NCBI GenBank assembly: GCA_018823835.1
Contig: JAHJHT010000002.1
Location: 1,894,904 to 1,958,903, forward strand
Source of the DNA: Alphaproteobacteria bacterium
GTDB taxonomy: Bacteria > Pseudomonadota > Alphaproteobacteria > Rhizobiales > Rhizobiaceae
Direction of reading: 5' to 3'
DNA: 64,000 bases
Of this stretch, positions 31,739 to 39,935 are shown piece after piece. Each line of letters begins with the position of its first letter. Position 1 is the stretch's first letter. The translations under genes were made by a program, and so were the position numbers. The notes below the pieces were generated by a model. It was not told the DNA's origin. It saw only the letters and a program-made list of their open reading frames with translations, and did not search any database.

Positions 31739-33237
31739 GGTTGCTGGGCTTCCTCCGAGGCGAGCGACATGGCGACAGTGGTGCCTGATTCCGAGGGGTC
31801 AACGGAAAACTGGCCACCGAGGCTTTCGACGCGCTCCCTCATGCCGGCCAGCCCGAGTCCCTCCGGGCGGACGGCCGCCGGATCGAAGCCGCTTCCCCTG
31901 TCCGAGACCTCGATGAAAAGTCTGCCGGCCTCGAAGTGCTGCACAACGGCCTGGCCCGCTCCCCCGGCATGGCGGGCGGAGTTGTTCAGCGCTTCCTGCA
32001 CGAAACGATAGACGCAGATCTTTTCGTTGGGCGTCAGTGTCCTCTGCTCGGCCGCCATCGTGAGGGCCACTTGGCCGCCGGTCCGCTGTTCATGCTCCGC
32101 CACTGCCAGCCTGAGGATGTCGGGGAGCTCCGCAGTCTCGATATGTGGCAGCACAAGACCGTTGCAGATGCTGCGAATCTCCCGCATTGCCTGGTCGAGA
32201 CTGTCCCTTATGGCGCGGATCTCGCGCCGCCGTCGGCCCTGCGAGGTTGCCGGTCCGGCCACGGCGTCGCTGTCGAGCCGCAGCGCGGCAAAGGCGACGA
32301 GCTGGGCCGGTCCATCGTGCAGGTCGGCGCCTATGCGGCGCAGATGGCGCTCGTTGAGGGCCGTGACGCGCTGCGACGTCTGCTGTGCCCGCAGCCGCAG
32401 CCGCCGGTTCTGCGTAAGCAGTTCGGACAAGCCGATGACGCGTTCCTTGAGAGCCTGGCTTTGCGTATCGATCATCCGGCTGCCGCGAAAGACGATGGCC
32501 GACAGCAGCGTGAATACCACCAGCGTTTCTGCCGCGACCGCGAGCCAGCTCCACAGCCGCGCCTTCTGCAGCGTCCTGTCGAAATCCGTGGCGATCTCGT
32601 AGAACTCCGACACCGCGACGACTTCGCCCGACCAGGGCTGCAGCACCGGGTTGTAGATCTCGAGCAGCGGCTTGCCCGCCGCCCGTTCGGTGGCGCTCTC
32701 CAGATCGTCAAGCTGGTTGAACTCGGCCACGACCTTGCCGGTCCAGGCCGCCTCGAGTTCTTCGCTCGGCGGGAACCGCTGCCCGATAAGGTTCTTGTCC
32801 TTGGCATAGAGGATGGTGCCGTCGCGGCCCCAGAGCTTGAAGGATACCAGGCGGCTCCCGAGCGCGCCCTGCGACAGGGTCTCGTCAAGGGCGCGAGCCA
32901 CCGGGCCGGAAAGCGTGGTGGCCTTGCGCATGTCGGGAAGCAGCGGTGCAATCACGCTGTCGACGTAGAGAGCCGAAGCCGCCGCGGAATTGCGCGTGAC
33001 GCCTTCCTCTATCTGGCTGGTGACCAGCAGGCCGACAATCAGCATGGCAGCAAAGGAGACGAGTCCGCCGGCCAGAAGGAACTGCACGGCCAGGGATTGG
33101 GAACGCCACTTTTCGCGGAGCTTGTTGAAGCGTTGCACGGAAGAATCCAGGTTCAGCGCACCATAGGAGCTAATGGCGGCGGGCGATATCGGGCTTCCGT
33201 CCGAAAGCCGACGGACTTTGGTCTCATGCGCATTCAT
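31735..33237 (-). CDS. Sensor histidine kinase, HisKA_3 (NarX/DegS-like) type
   Basis: A 500-residue membrane kinase. TM1 is at about 49-72 and TM2 at about 230-250, enclosing a periplasmic sensor domain of about 155 residues with a Cache-like VSFKLWGRDGTILYAKDKNLIG and LEIYNPVLQPWSGEVVAV. The dimerisation/phosphotransfer helix has RRIGADLHDGPAQ with H307. The HATPase domain carries the N-box EALNNSARHAGG and GLGLAGMRERV. Start ATG 33237 (MNAHETKVRRL); an open frame continues upstream but overlaps the argJ promoter and start. It is translationally coupled to the response regulator. Fast-evolving Cache-type domains usually bind small organic ligands. Confidence 0.88.
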   Translation of the reverse strand: MNAHETKVRRLSDGSPISPAAISSYGALNLDSSVQRFNKLREKWRSQSLAVQFLLAGGLVSFAAMLIVGLLVTSQIEEGVTRNSAAASALYVDSVIAPLLPDMRKATTLSGPVARALDETLSQGALGSRLVSFKLWGRDGTILYAKDKNLIGQRFPPSEELEAAWTGKVVAEFNQLDDLESATERAAGKPLLEIYNPVLQPWSGEVVAVSEFYEIATDFDRTLQKARLWSWLAVAAETLVVFTLLSAIVFRGSRMIDTQSQALKERVIGLSELLTQNRRLRLRAQQTSQRVTALNERHLRRIGADLHDGPAQLVAFAALRLDSDAVAGPATSQGRRRREIRAIRDSLDQAMREIRSICNGLVLPHIETAELPDILRLAVAEHEQRTGGQVALTMAAEQRTLTPNEKICVYRFVQEALNNSARHAGGAGQAVVQHFEAGRLFIEVSDRGSGFDPAAVRPEGLGLAGMRERVESLGGQFSVDPSESGTTVAMSLASEEAQQP

Positions 33238-33313
33238 TCCGAAACGCCTTGCCTGCCAGGGTACTATCGGGCAAACGGTGCCTGCTTTGCCTTCGGATGC
33301 TGAGTGAGGCCCC

Positions 33314-34555
33314 ATGTCTGCAACGATTTCGCCGCTTGCCCCCAAGAAGTACCCCAGGATGCCCGACATCGAGGGCGTGCGCATGGCAACTGCCGAGGCC
33401 GGCATCAAGTATCGCGGCCGCACCGACGTTCTGGTGATGGCGTTCGAGGAGGGCACCGAGGTGGCGGGCGTCTTCACGCGATCCAAGTGCCCGTCCGCGC
33501 CCGTCGATTTCTGCCGCGCCAACCTGCCGGGCGGCAAGGCGCGCCTGCTGGTTGTCAATTCGGGCAATGCCAATGCCTTCACCGGCAAGAAGGGCCGCGA
33601 GTCGACGGCACAGACCGGCAAGGCGGGGGCCGAGGCGGCCGGATGCGCCGCGAACGAAGTCTTTCTCGCCTCGACAGGCGTGATCGGCGAACCGCTCGAC
33701 GCGGGGCGCTTCTCGCATCTTCTTGCCGGCATGGTCCGTGACGCCCGTCCGGGCCTCTGGCAGGAAGCCGCCAGCGCCATCATGACGACCGATACCTACC
33801 CGAAGGTGGCGACGGCAACGGCCAGGCTCGGCGACACGGAAGTGACCATCAACGGCATCGCCAAGGGCGCCGGCATGATCGCACCCGACATGGCGACGAT
33901 GCTGTCCTTCGTGGCGACCGACGCGCCGATCGCGGCACCCGTGCTGCAGGCCCTGCTGTCGGGCGGCGTCGGCAAGACGTTCAACGCCATCACCGTCGAC
34001 AGCGACACCTCGACCAGCGACACGCTGCTGATGTTTGCGACCGGCGCGGCCGAAAAGCGTGGCGCACCGCGCGTCGACAGCCTCATGGACCCGCGCCTGT
34101 CCGGCTTCAAGCGGGCGCTCGGCAAGCTCCTGAAGTCGCTGGCGCTGCAGGTCGTGCGCGACGGCGAGGGCGCCCGCAAGCAGGTCGAGATCACGGTCAC
34201 CGGAGCCAAATCCAGCCGCTCGGCCAAGCGCGTCGCGCTGTCGATCGCCAACTCGCCGCTGGTCAAGACCGCGGTGGCGGGCGAGGACGCCAACTGGGGC
34301 AGGGTGGTGATGGCGGTCGGCAAGGCCGGCGAACCGGCGGACCGCGACAGCCTGTCGATCTGGTTCGGCGACAACCGCCTGGCGCACAAGGGCGAGCGCG
34401 ATCCGGACTATTCGGAGGAGGCGACCTCGGCCTACATGAAGCGCGACGAGATCCGCATCGTCGCCGACCTAGGCATCGGCAGCGGCAAGGCGACGGTCTG
34501 GACCTGCGACCTGACCAAGGCCTATGTCGAGATCAACGGCGACTACCGCAGTTGA
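33314..34555 (+). CDS. argJ: Bifunctional ornithine acetyltransferase/N-acetylglutamate synthase
   Basis: Arginine biosynthesis enzyme that transfers acetyl from N-acetylornithine to glutamate; many also use acetyl-CoA. The 413-residue precursor self-cleaves between A194 and T195 in [11 protein letters not shown], making T195 the nucleophile. The oxyanion residues lie in [10 protein letters not shown] (T121 and G122 region), and the conserved [11 protein letters not shown] and the C-terminal [19 protein letters not shown] are present. The length is normal. It is the first gene of a rightward unit with a GNAT protein and mutT, divergent from the sensor kinase. Confidence 0.97.
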   Translation: MSATISPLAPKKYPRMPDIEGVRMATAEAGIKYRGRTDVLVMAFEEGTEVAGVFTRSKCPSAPVDFCRANLPGGKARLLVVNSGNANAFTGKKGRESTAQTGKAGAEAAGCAANEVFLASTGVIGEPLDAGRFSHLLAGMVRDARPGLWQEAASAIMTTDTYPKVATATARLGDTEVTINGIAKGAGMIAPDMATMLSFVATDAPIAAPVLQALLSGGVGKTFNAITVDSDTSTSDTLLMFATGAAEKRGAPRVDSLMDPRLSGFKRALGKLLKSLALQVVRDGEGARKQVEITVTGAKSSRSAKRVALSIANSPLVKTAVAGEDANWGRVVMAVGKAGEPADRDSLSIWFGDNRLAHKGERDPDYSEEATSAYMKRDEIRIVADLGIGSGKATVWTCDLTKAYVEINGDYRS

Positions 34556-34569
34556 CGGAGGGCAGTCCC

Positions 34570-35337
34570 ATGGGCGCTCCGCTCGCGGACCTGGCGACCG
34601 TTCGCCGATACGAAGCAGCAGGCTTCCGTGCCTGGCCGGCCTCGGCCGTCCATTACGACGGCACCTGGGTCGTGCGCCTGACGGCGGGCCACCCGGCCAA
34701 GCGCCTGAACTCGGTCAATCCGCTCGACCCTGGCGATCTTCGCAACCTGCCGGAACGCATCGAGCGTGCCGGCCGGCGCTTCAAGGCCTATGGCCGGCCG
34801 ATGACGTTTCGCATGTCGCCGCTTTCGGGGGCGGCACTGTCTGCCCATCTCGACAAGGAGGGCTGGTCGACCCTGTCGGAGTCGCTGGTGATGGGCTTCG
34901 ATCTCGACAATGAAGCCGTCCATTCGGCAATGGACCAGATCCCGATGAAGGACATGGGCCGCTTCGTGGTGGCGGCGATGCAGACGCAGTCGATGGACCC
35001 GGCGCTCAGGCCCGGCCTGTCGGAGATCATCGGCTCGATCCAGCCGGAAGCCGGCCTGTTCGTTCTCGAACGCGGCGACGAGCCGCTGGCGACGGCAATC
35101 TGCGTGCATGAAGGCGATCTCGCCGGCCTGTTCGAGGTCGCAACGCAACCCAGCGAGCGCGGCAAGGGTTTTGGCCGCCGCGTCATCCTGTCGGCGCTGA
35201 AATGGGCGCGGCTGCGCGGCGCCAGCCGGGCCTGGCTGCAGGTGGAGGCCGACAACGCGGCCGGCCGCCGGCTCTACGAGTCTATCGGCTTCAGCGAGAT
35301 ATACCGCTACCACTATCGCCGCCCGGCAAAGAGCTGA
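34570..35337 (+). CDS. GNAT-family N-acetyltransferase
   Basis: A 255-residue protein with an acetyl-CoA-binding GNAT domain in its C-terminal half: LFEVATQPSERGKGFGRRVILSAL (motif A, Q/RxxGxG/A), then ASRAWLQVEADNAAGRRLYESIGFSEIYRYHYR (motif B). The N-terminal half (VHYDGTWVVRLTAGHPAKRLNS) is typical of a family that always sits between argJ and mutT in rhizobia. ATG 34570 has GGAGGG six bases upstream and is preferred to TTG 34552, which overlaps the argJ stop. The acceptor is unknown. Confidence 0.88.
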   Translation: MGAPLADLATVRRYEAAGFRAWPASAVHYDGTWVVRLTAGHPAKRLNSVNPLDPGDLRNLPERIERAGRRFKAYGRPMTFRMSPLSGAALSAHLDKEGWSTLSESLVMGFDLDNEAVHSAMDQIPMKDMGRFVVAAMQTQSMDPALRPGLSEIIGSIQPEAGLFVLERGDEPLATAICVHEGDLAGLFEVATQPSERGKGFGRRVILSALKWARLRGASRAWLQVEADNAAGRRLYESIGFSEIYRYHYRRPAKS

Positions 35338-35338
35338 G

Positions 35339-35752
35339 ATGAGCGGACACCAGAAGCCGGTCCTGCTGGTGGCGGCCGTGGCGCTGGTCGACGCGGATGG
35401 CCGCGTCCTGCTTGCGCAGCGGCCGCAGGGCAAGACATTCGCGGGCCTGTGGGAATTTCCCGGCGGCAAGATGGAGCCCGGCGAGACGCCGGAGGAGACC
35501 ATCATCCGCGAGGTGCGCGAGGAACTCGGCATCGAGACGAAGGAGGCGTGCCTGGCGCCGCTGACTTTCGCCAGCCACAGCTACGAGACGTTCCACCTGT
35601 TGATGCCGCTGTTCATCTGCCGGCGCTTCTGGGGTACGCCGCAGCCGAAGGAAGGCCAGACCCTGAAGTGGGTGCGGCCGCTGCAGATGCGCGACTATCC
35701 GATGCCTCCGGCAGACCCGCCGCTGATCCCTTTCCTCATCGATCTGCTCTGA
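35339..35752 (+). CDS. mutT: 8-oxo-dGTP diphosphatase MutT (Nudix)
   Basis: Hydrolyses oxidised dGTP to keep it out of DNA. The 137-residue protein has a perfect Nudix box at 43-65 (G-x5-E-x7-REVREELGI) and the MutT signature ALVDADGRVLLAQRPQGKTFAGLWEFPGG (split across the N-terminal strand and loop). ATG 35339 overlaps the TGA of the GNAT gene's vicinity by one base gap, so translation is probably coupled. It is the last gene of the argJ unit. Confidence 0.93.
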   Translation: MSGHQKPVLLVAAVALVDADGRVLLAQRPQGKTFAGLWEFPGGKMEPGETPEETIIREVREELGIETKEACLAPLTFASHSYETFHLLMPLFICRRFWGTPQPKEGQTLKWVRPLQMRDYPMPPADPPLIPFLIDLL

Positions 35753-35872
35753 CCGGCGCCGTGTTTTTCCATCAGCGTTAATGAATCCTTTAGCTGAGGC
35801 GTGGAAAACTGGTTCCACAGACTGCAGCCAGGGTCGCCGGTTCGCGTCCTGGGATAGCGTGGGGATGATCGA

Positions 35873-36178
35873 ATGACACCAGAGAAGGAATGGGACCTGA
35901 TCCAGAACGAACGGGCGCCTCTGCTCGGGATCGGTGCTTCAGGTACTTTACGCGTGGTCCTGCTGTTCGGTTCGGCGGCAGTGGCGCTCGCTCTCGTGCT
36001 CGCGCCAGTAGCCGAGAATCTCACGCGTTCGAAGGTCGCAAGCCATGGCGAGCTTGACTTCATGAGCACCGGGTCGGTCGGCAAGCGTGGCGGATACGTC
36101 ATCCGGCGCAGCGTCATGCAGGCGCCGGGCGAGGTCTGCATCATCCGCGACAACGGCTTGCGAAGCGGCGCCTGCTGA
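35873..36178 (+). CDS. Small membrane-anchored protein, 101 aa
   Basis: A polar N-terminus of about 25 residues, one membrane helix (about 26-46: LRVVLLFGSAAVALALVLAP) and a short periplasmic tail with two cysteines near the C-terminus (GEVCIIRDNGLRSGAC). Proteins of this layout are common in rhizobia and have no known function. It stands alone between mutT and the Flp pilin gene. The start at 35873 is the only reasonable one. Confidence 0.7.
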   Translation: MTPEKEWDLIQNERAPLLGIGASGTLRVVLLFGSAAVALALVLAPVAENLTRSKVASHGELDFMSTGSVGKRGGYVIRRSVMQAPGEVCIIRDNGLRSGAC

Positions 36179-36221
36179 GGGCGGATTCGCATCCGGAATC
36201 CTTCATGGCGCTAAGCTACGG

Positions 36222-36274
36222 TTAACGCTGCCGCCCCAGCTTTCCTTAACTCTGTGCCGTTAACCTTTCTTAAC
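36222..36274 (+). promoter_or_regulatory. Cluster of four TTAAC sites upstream of the Flp pilin (CtrA-like)
   Basis: TTAA cores occur at 36222-36225, 36246-36249, 36260-36263 and 36270-36273. The last two form TTAACCTTTCTTAAC, close to the CtrA consensus TTAA-N7-TTAA but with a 6-base spacer. CtrA activates the pilin gene pilA in Caulobacter, so control of this pilin by CtrA is plausible. Confidence 0.45.
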
Positions 36275-36317
36275 GGGTGCGGCCTAGGATCGGGGTGAAA
36301 GAGGATGGACCCCAGCC

Positions 36318-36494
36318 ATGAAGAACAAGATTCTTAGCTTCCTGAAGTCCCGATCGGGTGCCACGGCAATCGAATACGGCCTAATCGTCGCCCTGCTCTC
36401 CCTCGTCATCACGGCGGCGGTGGGCAATGTCGGCAACGAACTGTCGTCTATGTTCTCCGATCAGGACCGCGCTCTGCAGCAAGCCTTCGACTGA
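36318..36494 (+). CDS. Flp-family type IVb pilin
   Basis: A 58-residue pilin precursor: MKNKILSFLKSRSGATAIEY, then a hydrophobic helix GLIVALLSLVITAAVGNVG and a short polar tail. The prepilin peptidase site falls after G14 (SG|ATAIEY), with the Flp-defining E19-Y20 pair. Flp pilins assemble into thin adhesive pili exported by a Tad machinery. No tad/cpa genes are in the window, so the secretion genes must be elsewhere. It is short enough to be missed by length-filtered gene calling. TTAAC sites lie upstream. Confidence 0.92.
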   Translation: MKNKILSFLKSRSGATAIEYGLIVALLSLVITAAVGNVGNELSSMFSDQDRALQQAFD

Positions 36495-36524
36495 GACAGG
36501 GGACGGCATCCGTCCCCTCGCGCC

Positions 36525-37391
36525 CTATTCCGCGTTGCCGAGAACCTTGGCCAGCGAGACCTTGCCCGAGCCCGGCTCAAGCGGTTTCTGCTGTGACGCA
36601 TCGGGCGCCCAGCCAGACATCCAGACCAGAGAGAACGTCGCCCTGATCCTGCCATCCGGGTCGGCAAAGCGTTCCGCGTAGACTTCTGCCGCGCGTGCGA
36701 ACAGTCCGCGCGTCGCCGGCCGTCGCGTGCGTTCGAGCAGCGGGTTGGTGGCGCCCATGGCGCGCAGGTCAGCCATCAGGCCAAACATGGTGGAATAGCG
36801 CACCGTCACCGTCTCGACGTCGGTAACCGGCAGGGCGAAGCCGGCGCGCTGCAGGAGGGCGCCGACCTCGCGCACATCCGCGAAGGGCAGGATGCGCGGG
36901 GTGACGCCGCCGGTCAGCTCCGCCTCGGCCGCCAGCAGGCTCTCGCGCAGTTCCGCCAGCGTGCCGGAACCGGCCAGGACGCCGAGGAACAGCCCGTCGG
37001 GCCGGAGCGAACGGCGAATCTGGATCAGCATGCCGGGGATGTCGTTCTCATCCTGCAGCGACAGCAGCGAGACGGCGAGGCCGAGGCTTTCCGGCTCGAG
37101 CGGCACGTGGCCGGGTGCTGCGACGATGCCTTCCGCCTCGCCGAGCAGCGCCTCGTCCGCCTCGACGCGCAGGGTTTCGGCGACCTTGCCCGAGGCACGC
37201 ACCGCCTCTTCGGCTGCCGGCGCCTGGCAGAACAGCACGGCGGCCTTGCCGAACTGTCGCTCGACGGTCGACAGGCGCTCGGCGAGGTCTTCGGCGGCGC
37301 GCTGCATGAGAAAATCGGCGCCGGGCACGGCGCGCGCCAGCGCGCGGCGCTTGCGGCTGATGAGAAGGTCGGTGTCGATGATCGGCTGCAC
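36525..37391 (-). CDS. SAM-dependent methyltransferase, BioC/NDUFAF5-like
   Basis: A 288-residue protein of the family that precedes comF in many alphaproteobacteria. It has a class I methyltransferase core that is unusually weak in motif I; LAVSLLSLQDENDIPGMLIQIRRSLRPDG marks motifs IV-V. The conserved C-terminus is TFSLVWMSGWAPDASQQKPL and then PGSGKVSLAKVL. Mitochondrial NDUFAF5 is a relative that hydroxylates a complex I subunit, so the actual reaction need not be methylation. Start GTG 37391 (VQPIIDTDLLISRKRR); no ATG lies near. It is divergent from comF with 93 bp between. Confidence 0.78.
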   Translation of the reverse strand: MQPIIDTDLLISRKRRALARAVPGADFLMQRAAEDLAERLSTVERQFGKAAVLFCQAPAAEEAVRASGKVAETLRVEADEALLGEAEGIVAAPGHVPLEPESLGLAVSLLSLQDENDIPGMLIQIRRSLRPDGLFLGVLAGSGTLAELRESLLAAEAELTGGVTPRILPFADVREVGALLQRAGFALPVTDVETVTVRYSTMFGLMADLRAMGATNPLLERTRRPATRGLFARAAEVYAERFADPDGRIRATFSLVWMSGWAPDASQQKPLEPGSGKVSLAKVLGNAE

Positions 37392-37484
37392 GCTTGTCCT
37401 GCCAGTCAGGCGGCTGGCGAAATTGCCCGCCACGCTACGGTCCGTATCTGCTATCCTGCGACCAGAACCGCAAGGGGCGCCGAT

Positions 37485-38261
37485 ATGATGCCGCATGCGA
37501 AGAGCCTTGCCCTGAGCGTGCTGGCCGCGCCGGCGAGGCTGTTGTTCCCGCCGGTCTGCGCCGGCTGCCGGCGCACGGTATCGCAGCCGGGGGCGCTGTG
37601 CGGCACCTGCTGGCCAAGGCTCCGGCTGCTCGAAAGACCGTGGTGCGCCGTGATGGGCACGCCCTTCACCTACGATATGGGGGAGGGCTTCCTGTCGGCC
37701 GAGGCGATCGCCAACCCGCCGCCCTTCGAGCGGGCACGGTCCGCCGTCGCCTATTCGGGCGTGGCGCGCAGGATGGTGCAGGGGCTGAAATATGCCGACC
37801 GCACCGACCTCGCTCCATGGATGGCGCGCTGGATGGTGCGCGCCGGCGCCGAACTGATCGCGGATGCCGAAGTCGTCCTGCCGGTGCCGCTGCATCGCTG
37901 GCGCTTCCTGTCGCGGCGCTTCAACCAGTCGGCCGAACTGGCGCGCGCAATCGCCGGACTGTCGGGCCTGCCCTTCGAACCGGCAGCGATCCGGCGCGTC
38001 AAGCGCACGCGCAAGCAGGTGGGGCTTGCGCTTGGCGAGCGGCAGGAAAACGTGCGGGCCGCCTTCGCGGTGCCGCCCGAAGGCGAGATCGCGGTGCGCG
38101 GCCGGCGCGTCCTGGTGGTCGACGATGTCTATACGACGGGTGCGACCGTATCGTCGGTGACGAAGGCGCTGAGGAAGGGTGGCGCCGCGGCGGTCGACGT
38201 GCTGACCTTCGCGCGCGTGTTGCCGGGGGACTTTCAGCCGGACGATCAAGACCTTATATAG
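37485..38261 (+). CDS. comF: ComF-family phosphoribosyltransferase-like protein
   Basis: A 258-residue protein. An N-terminal four-cysteine zinc-finger-like region, FPPVCAGCRRTVSQPGALCGTCW, is followed by a type I phosphoribosyltransferase fold with PVPLHRWRFLSRRFNQSAELA and the PRPP loop VLVVDDVYTTGATV. ComF is needed for DNA uptake in naturally competent bacteria, while its role elsewhere is unclear. The start is ATG 37485 or 37488. It is followed closely by glutaredoxin, hydrolase and DUF1178 genes on the same strand, a grouping conserved in rhizobia. Confidence 0.88.
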   Translation: MMPHAKSLALSVLAAPARLLFPPVCAGCRRTVSQPGALCGTCWPRLRLLERPWCAVMGTPFTYDMGEGFLSAEAIANPPPFERARSAVAYSGVARRMVQGLKYADRTDLAPWMARWMVRAGAELIADAEVVLPVPLHRWRFLSRRFNQSAELARAIAGLSGLPFEPAAIRRVKRTRKQVGLALGERQENVRAAFAVPPEGEIAVRGRRVLVVDDVYTTGATVSSVTKALRKGGAAAVDVLTFARVLPGDFQPDDQDLI

Positions 38262-38294
38262 GTTCGAACACTTCCTGGCCGACGGAACCCGTGA

Positions 38295-38564
38295 ATGGTC
38301 GATGTGACAATCTATACCCGCATGATGTGCGGCTATTGCTCGGCGGCAAAGCGCCTGCTCGACAAGAAGGGCGTTGCCTATACCGAGCACGATGCAAGCT
38401 TCTCGCCCGACCTGCGCCAGCAGATGATCACGCGCGCCCGCGGCCGTTCCACCTTCCCGCAGATCTTCATCGGTGACCACCATGTCGGCGGCTGCGACGA
38501 GTTGCACGAGCTTGAGCGCGAGGGCCGGCTCGACGCGCTTCTCGAGACGAACGGCCAAGGCTGA
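38295..38564 (+). CDS. grxC: Glutaredoxin 3 (GrxC)
   Basis: An 89-residue dithiol glutaredoxin that reduces disulfides with glutathione. The active site is C12-G-Y-C15 (TRMMCGYCSAAKRLL), the cis-Pro segment is STFPQIFIGDHHVGGCDEL, and the glutathione-binding GGCDE follows. Full length. It lies 33 bp after comF and 9 bp before the Nit hydrolase gene. Confidence 0.95.
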   Translation: MVDVTIYTRMMCGYCSAAKRLLDKKGVAYTEHDASFSPDLRQQMITRARGRSTFPQIFIGDHHVGGCDELHELEREGRLDALLETNGQG

Positions 38565-38573
38565 GGATTTCGC

Positions 38574-39431
38574 ATGGGCATTTTCACCGCAGCCGCGATA
38601 CAGATGCGCTCGACCATGGATCCGCAGCGCAACGCCGCCGATTTCGAGGCCCTGGTGCGCGAGGCTGCCGGCAGGGGCGCGCGTTTCGTCCAGTCGCCGG
38701 AAATGACCGGGGCGATGGTGCGCGACCCCGAGGCGCGCAGGAAGATATTCAGGAAAGAAGAGGACGACCTCGTCGCCGCTGCGGCTATGCGGCTGGCTGC
38801 CGAACTCGGTATCCACCTGCATGTCGGCTCGACCGCCATTCTGCGCGATGACGGCAAGGTCGCCAACCGGGCGCTGCTCGTTTCGCCGAAGGGCGCCGTC
38901 CTTGCCCGCTACGACAAGATCCACATGTTCGACGTCGATCTCGACAATGGCGAGAGCTGGCGCGAATCGGCCGCCTACGAGCCGGGCTGCGAGGCCGTGG
39001 TCACCGATATCGGCATGGCGAAGCTCGGCTTCGGCATCTGCTACGACGTGCGCTTTCCGCAGCTCTTCCGCGCCCAGGCGCTTGCCGGCGCCAACGTGCT
39101 GACCGTTCCTGCGGCCTTCACGCGCCAGACAGGCGAGGCGCACTGGCACGTGCTGCTGAGGGCGCGGGCCATCGAGAACGGCGCTTTCTTGATCGCGGCC
39201 GCACAGGGCGGCCAGCATGAGGATGGCCGCGAGACCTACGGCCATTCGATGATCATCGATCCATGGGGCAGGGTCCTGGCCGAAGCGGACCATGACGAGC
39301 CCGGCGTGATCGTCGCCGAGATCGACACCGAACAATCTGCCGCGGCGCGGCGCAAGATTCCCAACCTCAGGAACGCGCGCGATTTCGCCGGCCCGACAAT
39401 GGCGACTCAGTTCCGGGGGGCAGCCTCGTGA
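38574..39431 (+). CDS. Nit-family carbon-nitrogen hydrolase
   Basis: A 285-residue amidase of the nitrilase superfamily with the catalytic triad E43 (QSPEMTG), K115 (YDKIHMFDVDL) and C156 (GFGICYDVRFP). The IHMFDVD and CYDVRFP signatures place it in the Nit1/Nit2 branch, whose bacterial members hydrolyse deaminated glutathione, a repair role that fits the adjacent glutaredoxin gene. The substrate assignment is by family only. Its stop overlaps the start of the DUF1178 gene (GTGA). Confidence 0.88.
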   Translation: MGIFTAAAIQMRSTMDPQRNAADFEALVREAAGRGARFVQSPEMTGAMVRDPEARRKIFRKEEDDLVAAAAMRLAAELGIHLHVGSTAILRDDGKVANRALLVSPKGAVLARYDKIHMFDVDLDNGESWRESAAYEPGCEAVVTDIGMAKLGFGICYDVRFPQLFRAQALAGANVLTVPAAFTRQTGEAHWHVLLRARAIENGAFLIAAAQGGQHEDGRETYGHSMIIDPWGRVLAEADHDEPGVIVAEIDTEQSAAARRKIPNLRNARDFAGPTMATQFRGAAS

Positions 39432-39853
39432 TCCGCTTCTCGCTCTGCTGCGACAAGGATCATGATTTCGAGGCCTGGTTTCGCAGCAATGATGATTTCG
39501 ACACGCAGAAGAAGCGCGGCTTCGTCGCCTGCCCCAACTGCGGCTCCAAGAAGGTCGAGAAGGCGCTGATGGCGCCGGCGGTCTCGACCGGGCGCAAGCG
39601 CGAGAAGATCGCGCTCGCCATGGGCGAGGAGCAGAAGAAGGCGATGGCGCAGATCAAGGCGCTGACCGAGAAGATCCGCGAAAATGCCGACTATGTCGGT
39701 CCGAAATTCGCCGAGGAGGCGCGCAAGATCCACTTCGGCGAATCCGAGGCGCGCGGCATTTACGGCGAGGCCACGCAGGAAGAAGCAGAAGGCCTTGCCG
39801 AGGACGGCGTCGGCTTCATGCCGATCCCGGTGTTTCCGGACGACCGCAACTGA
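39428..39853 (+). CDS. DUF1178 family protein with zinc-ribbon N-terminus
   Basis: A 141-residue protein of a conserved alphaproteobacterial and betaproteobacterial family. The N-terminus MIRFSLCCDKDHDFEAWFRS has a Cys pair and FVACPNCGSKKVEKAL a second, forming a zinc ribbon. A charged helix (EEQKKAMAQIKALTEKIREN) follows, with the conserved FAEEARKIHFGESEARGIYGEAT. Function is unknown. GTG 39428 overlaps the previous stop by 4 bp, so the two are translated together. Confidence 0.88.
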   Translation: MIRFSLCCDKDHDFEAWFRSNDDFDTQKKRGFVACPNCGSKKVEKALMAPAVSTGRKREKIALAMGEEQKKAMAQIKALTEKIRENADYVGPKFAEEARKIHFGESEARGIYGEATQEEAEGLAEDGVGFMPIPVFPDDRN

Positions 39854-39935
39854 CCCGGACCTCCCAGTATCCCGGCGTGTCCGCGCCGGATTGAGTTCTT
39901 GACCGGTTCGCTGCTCAAGCGGCGAGGGAACCTCG

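Noticed and set aside
36525..39335. A 936-codon minus-strand frame reading through comF, grxC and the Nit hydrolase.
   Set aside because: Only the last 288 codons (from GTG 37391) match a protein family; the rest is antisense to three conserved genes.
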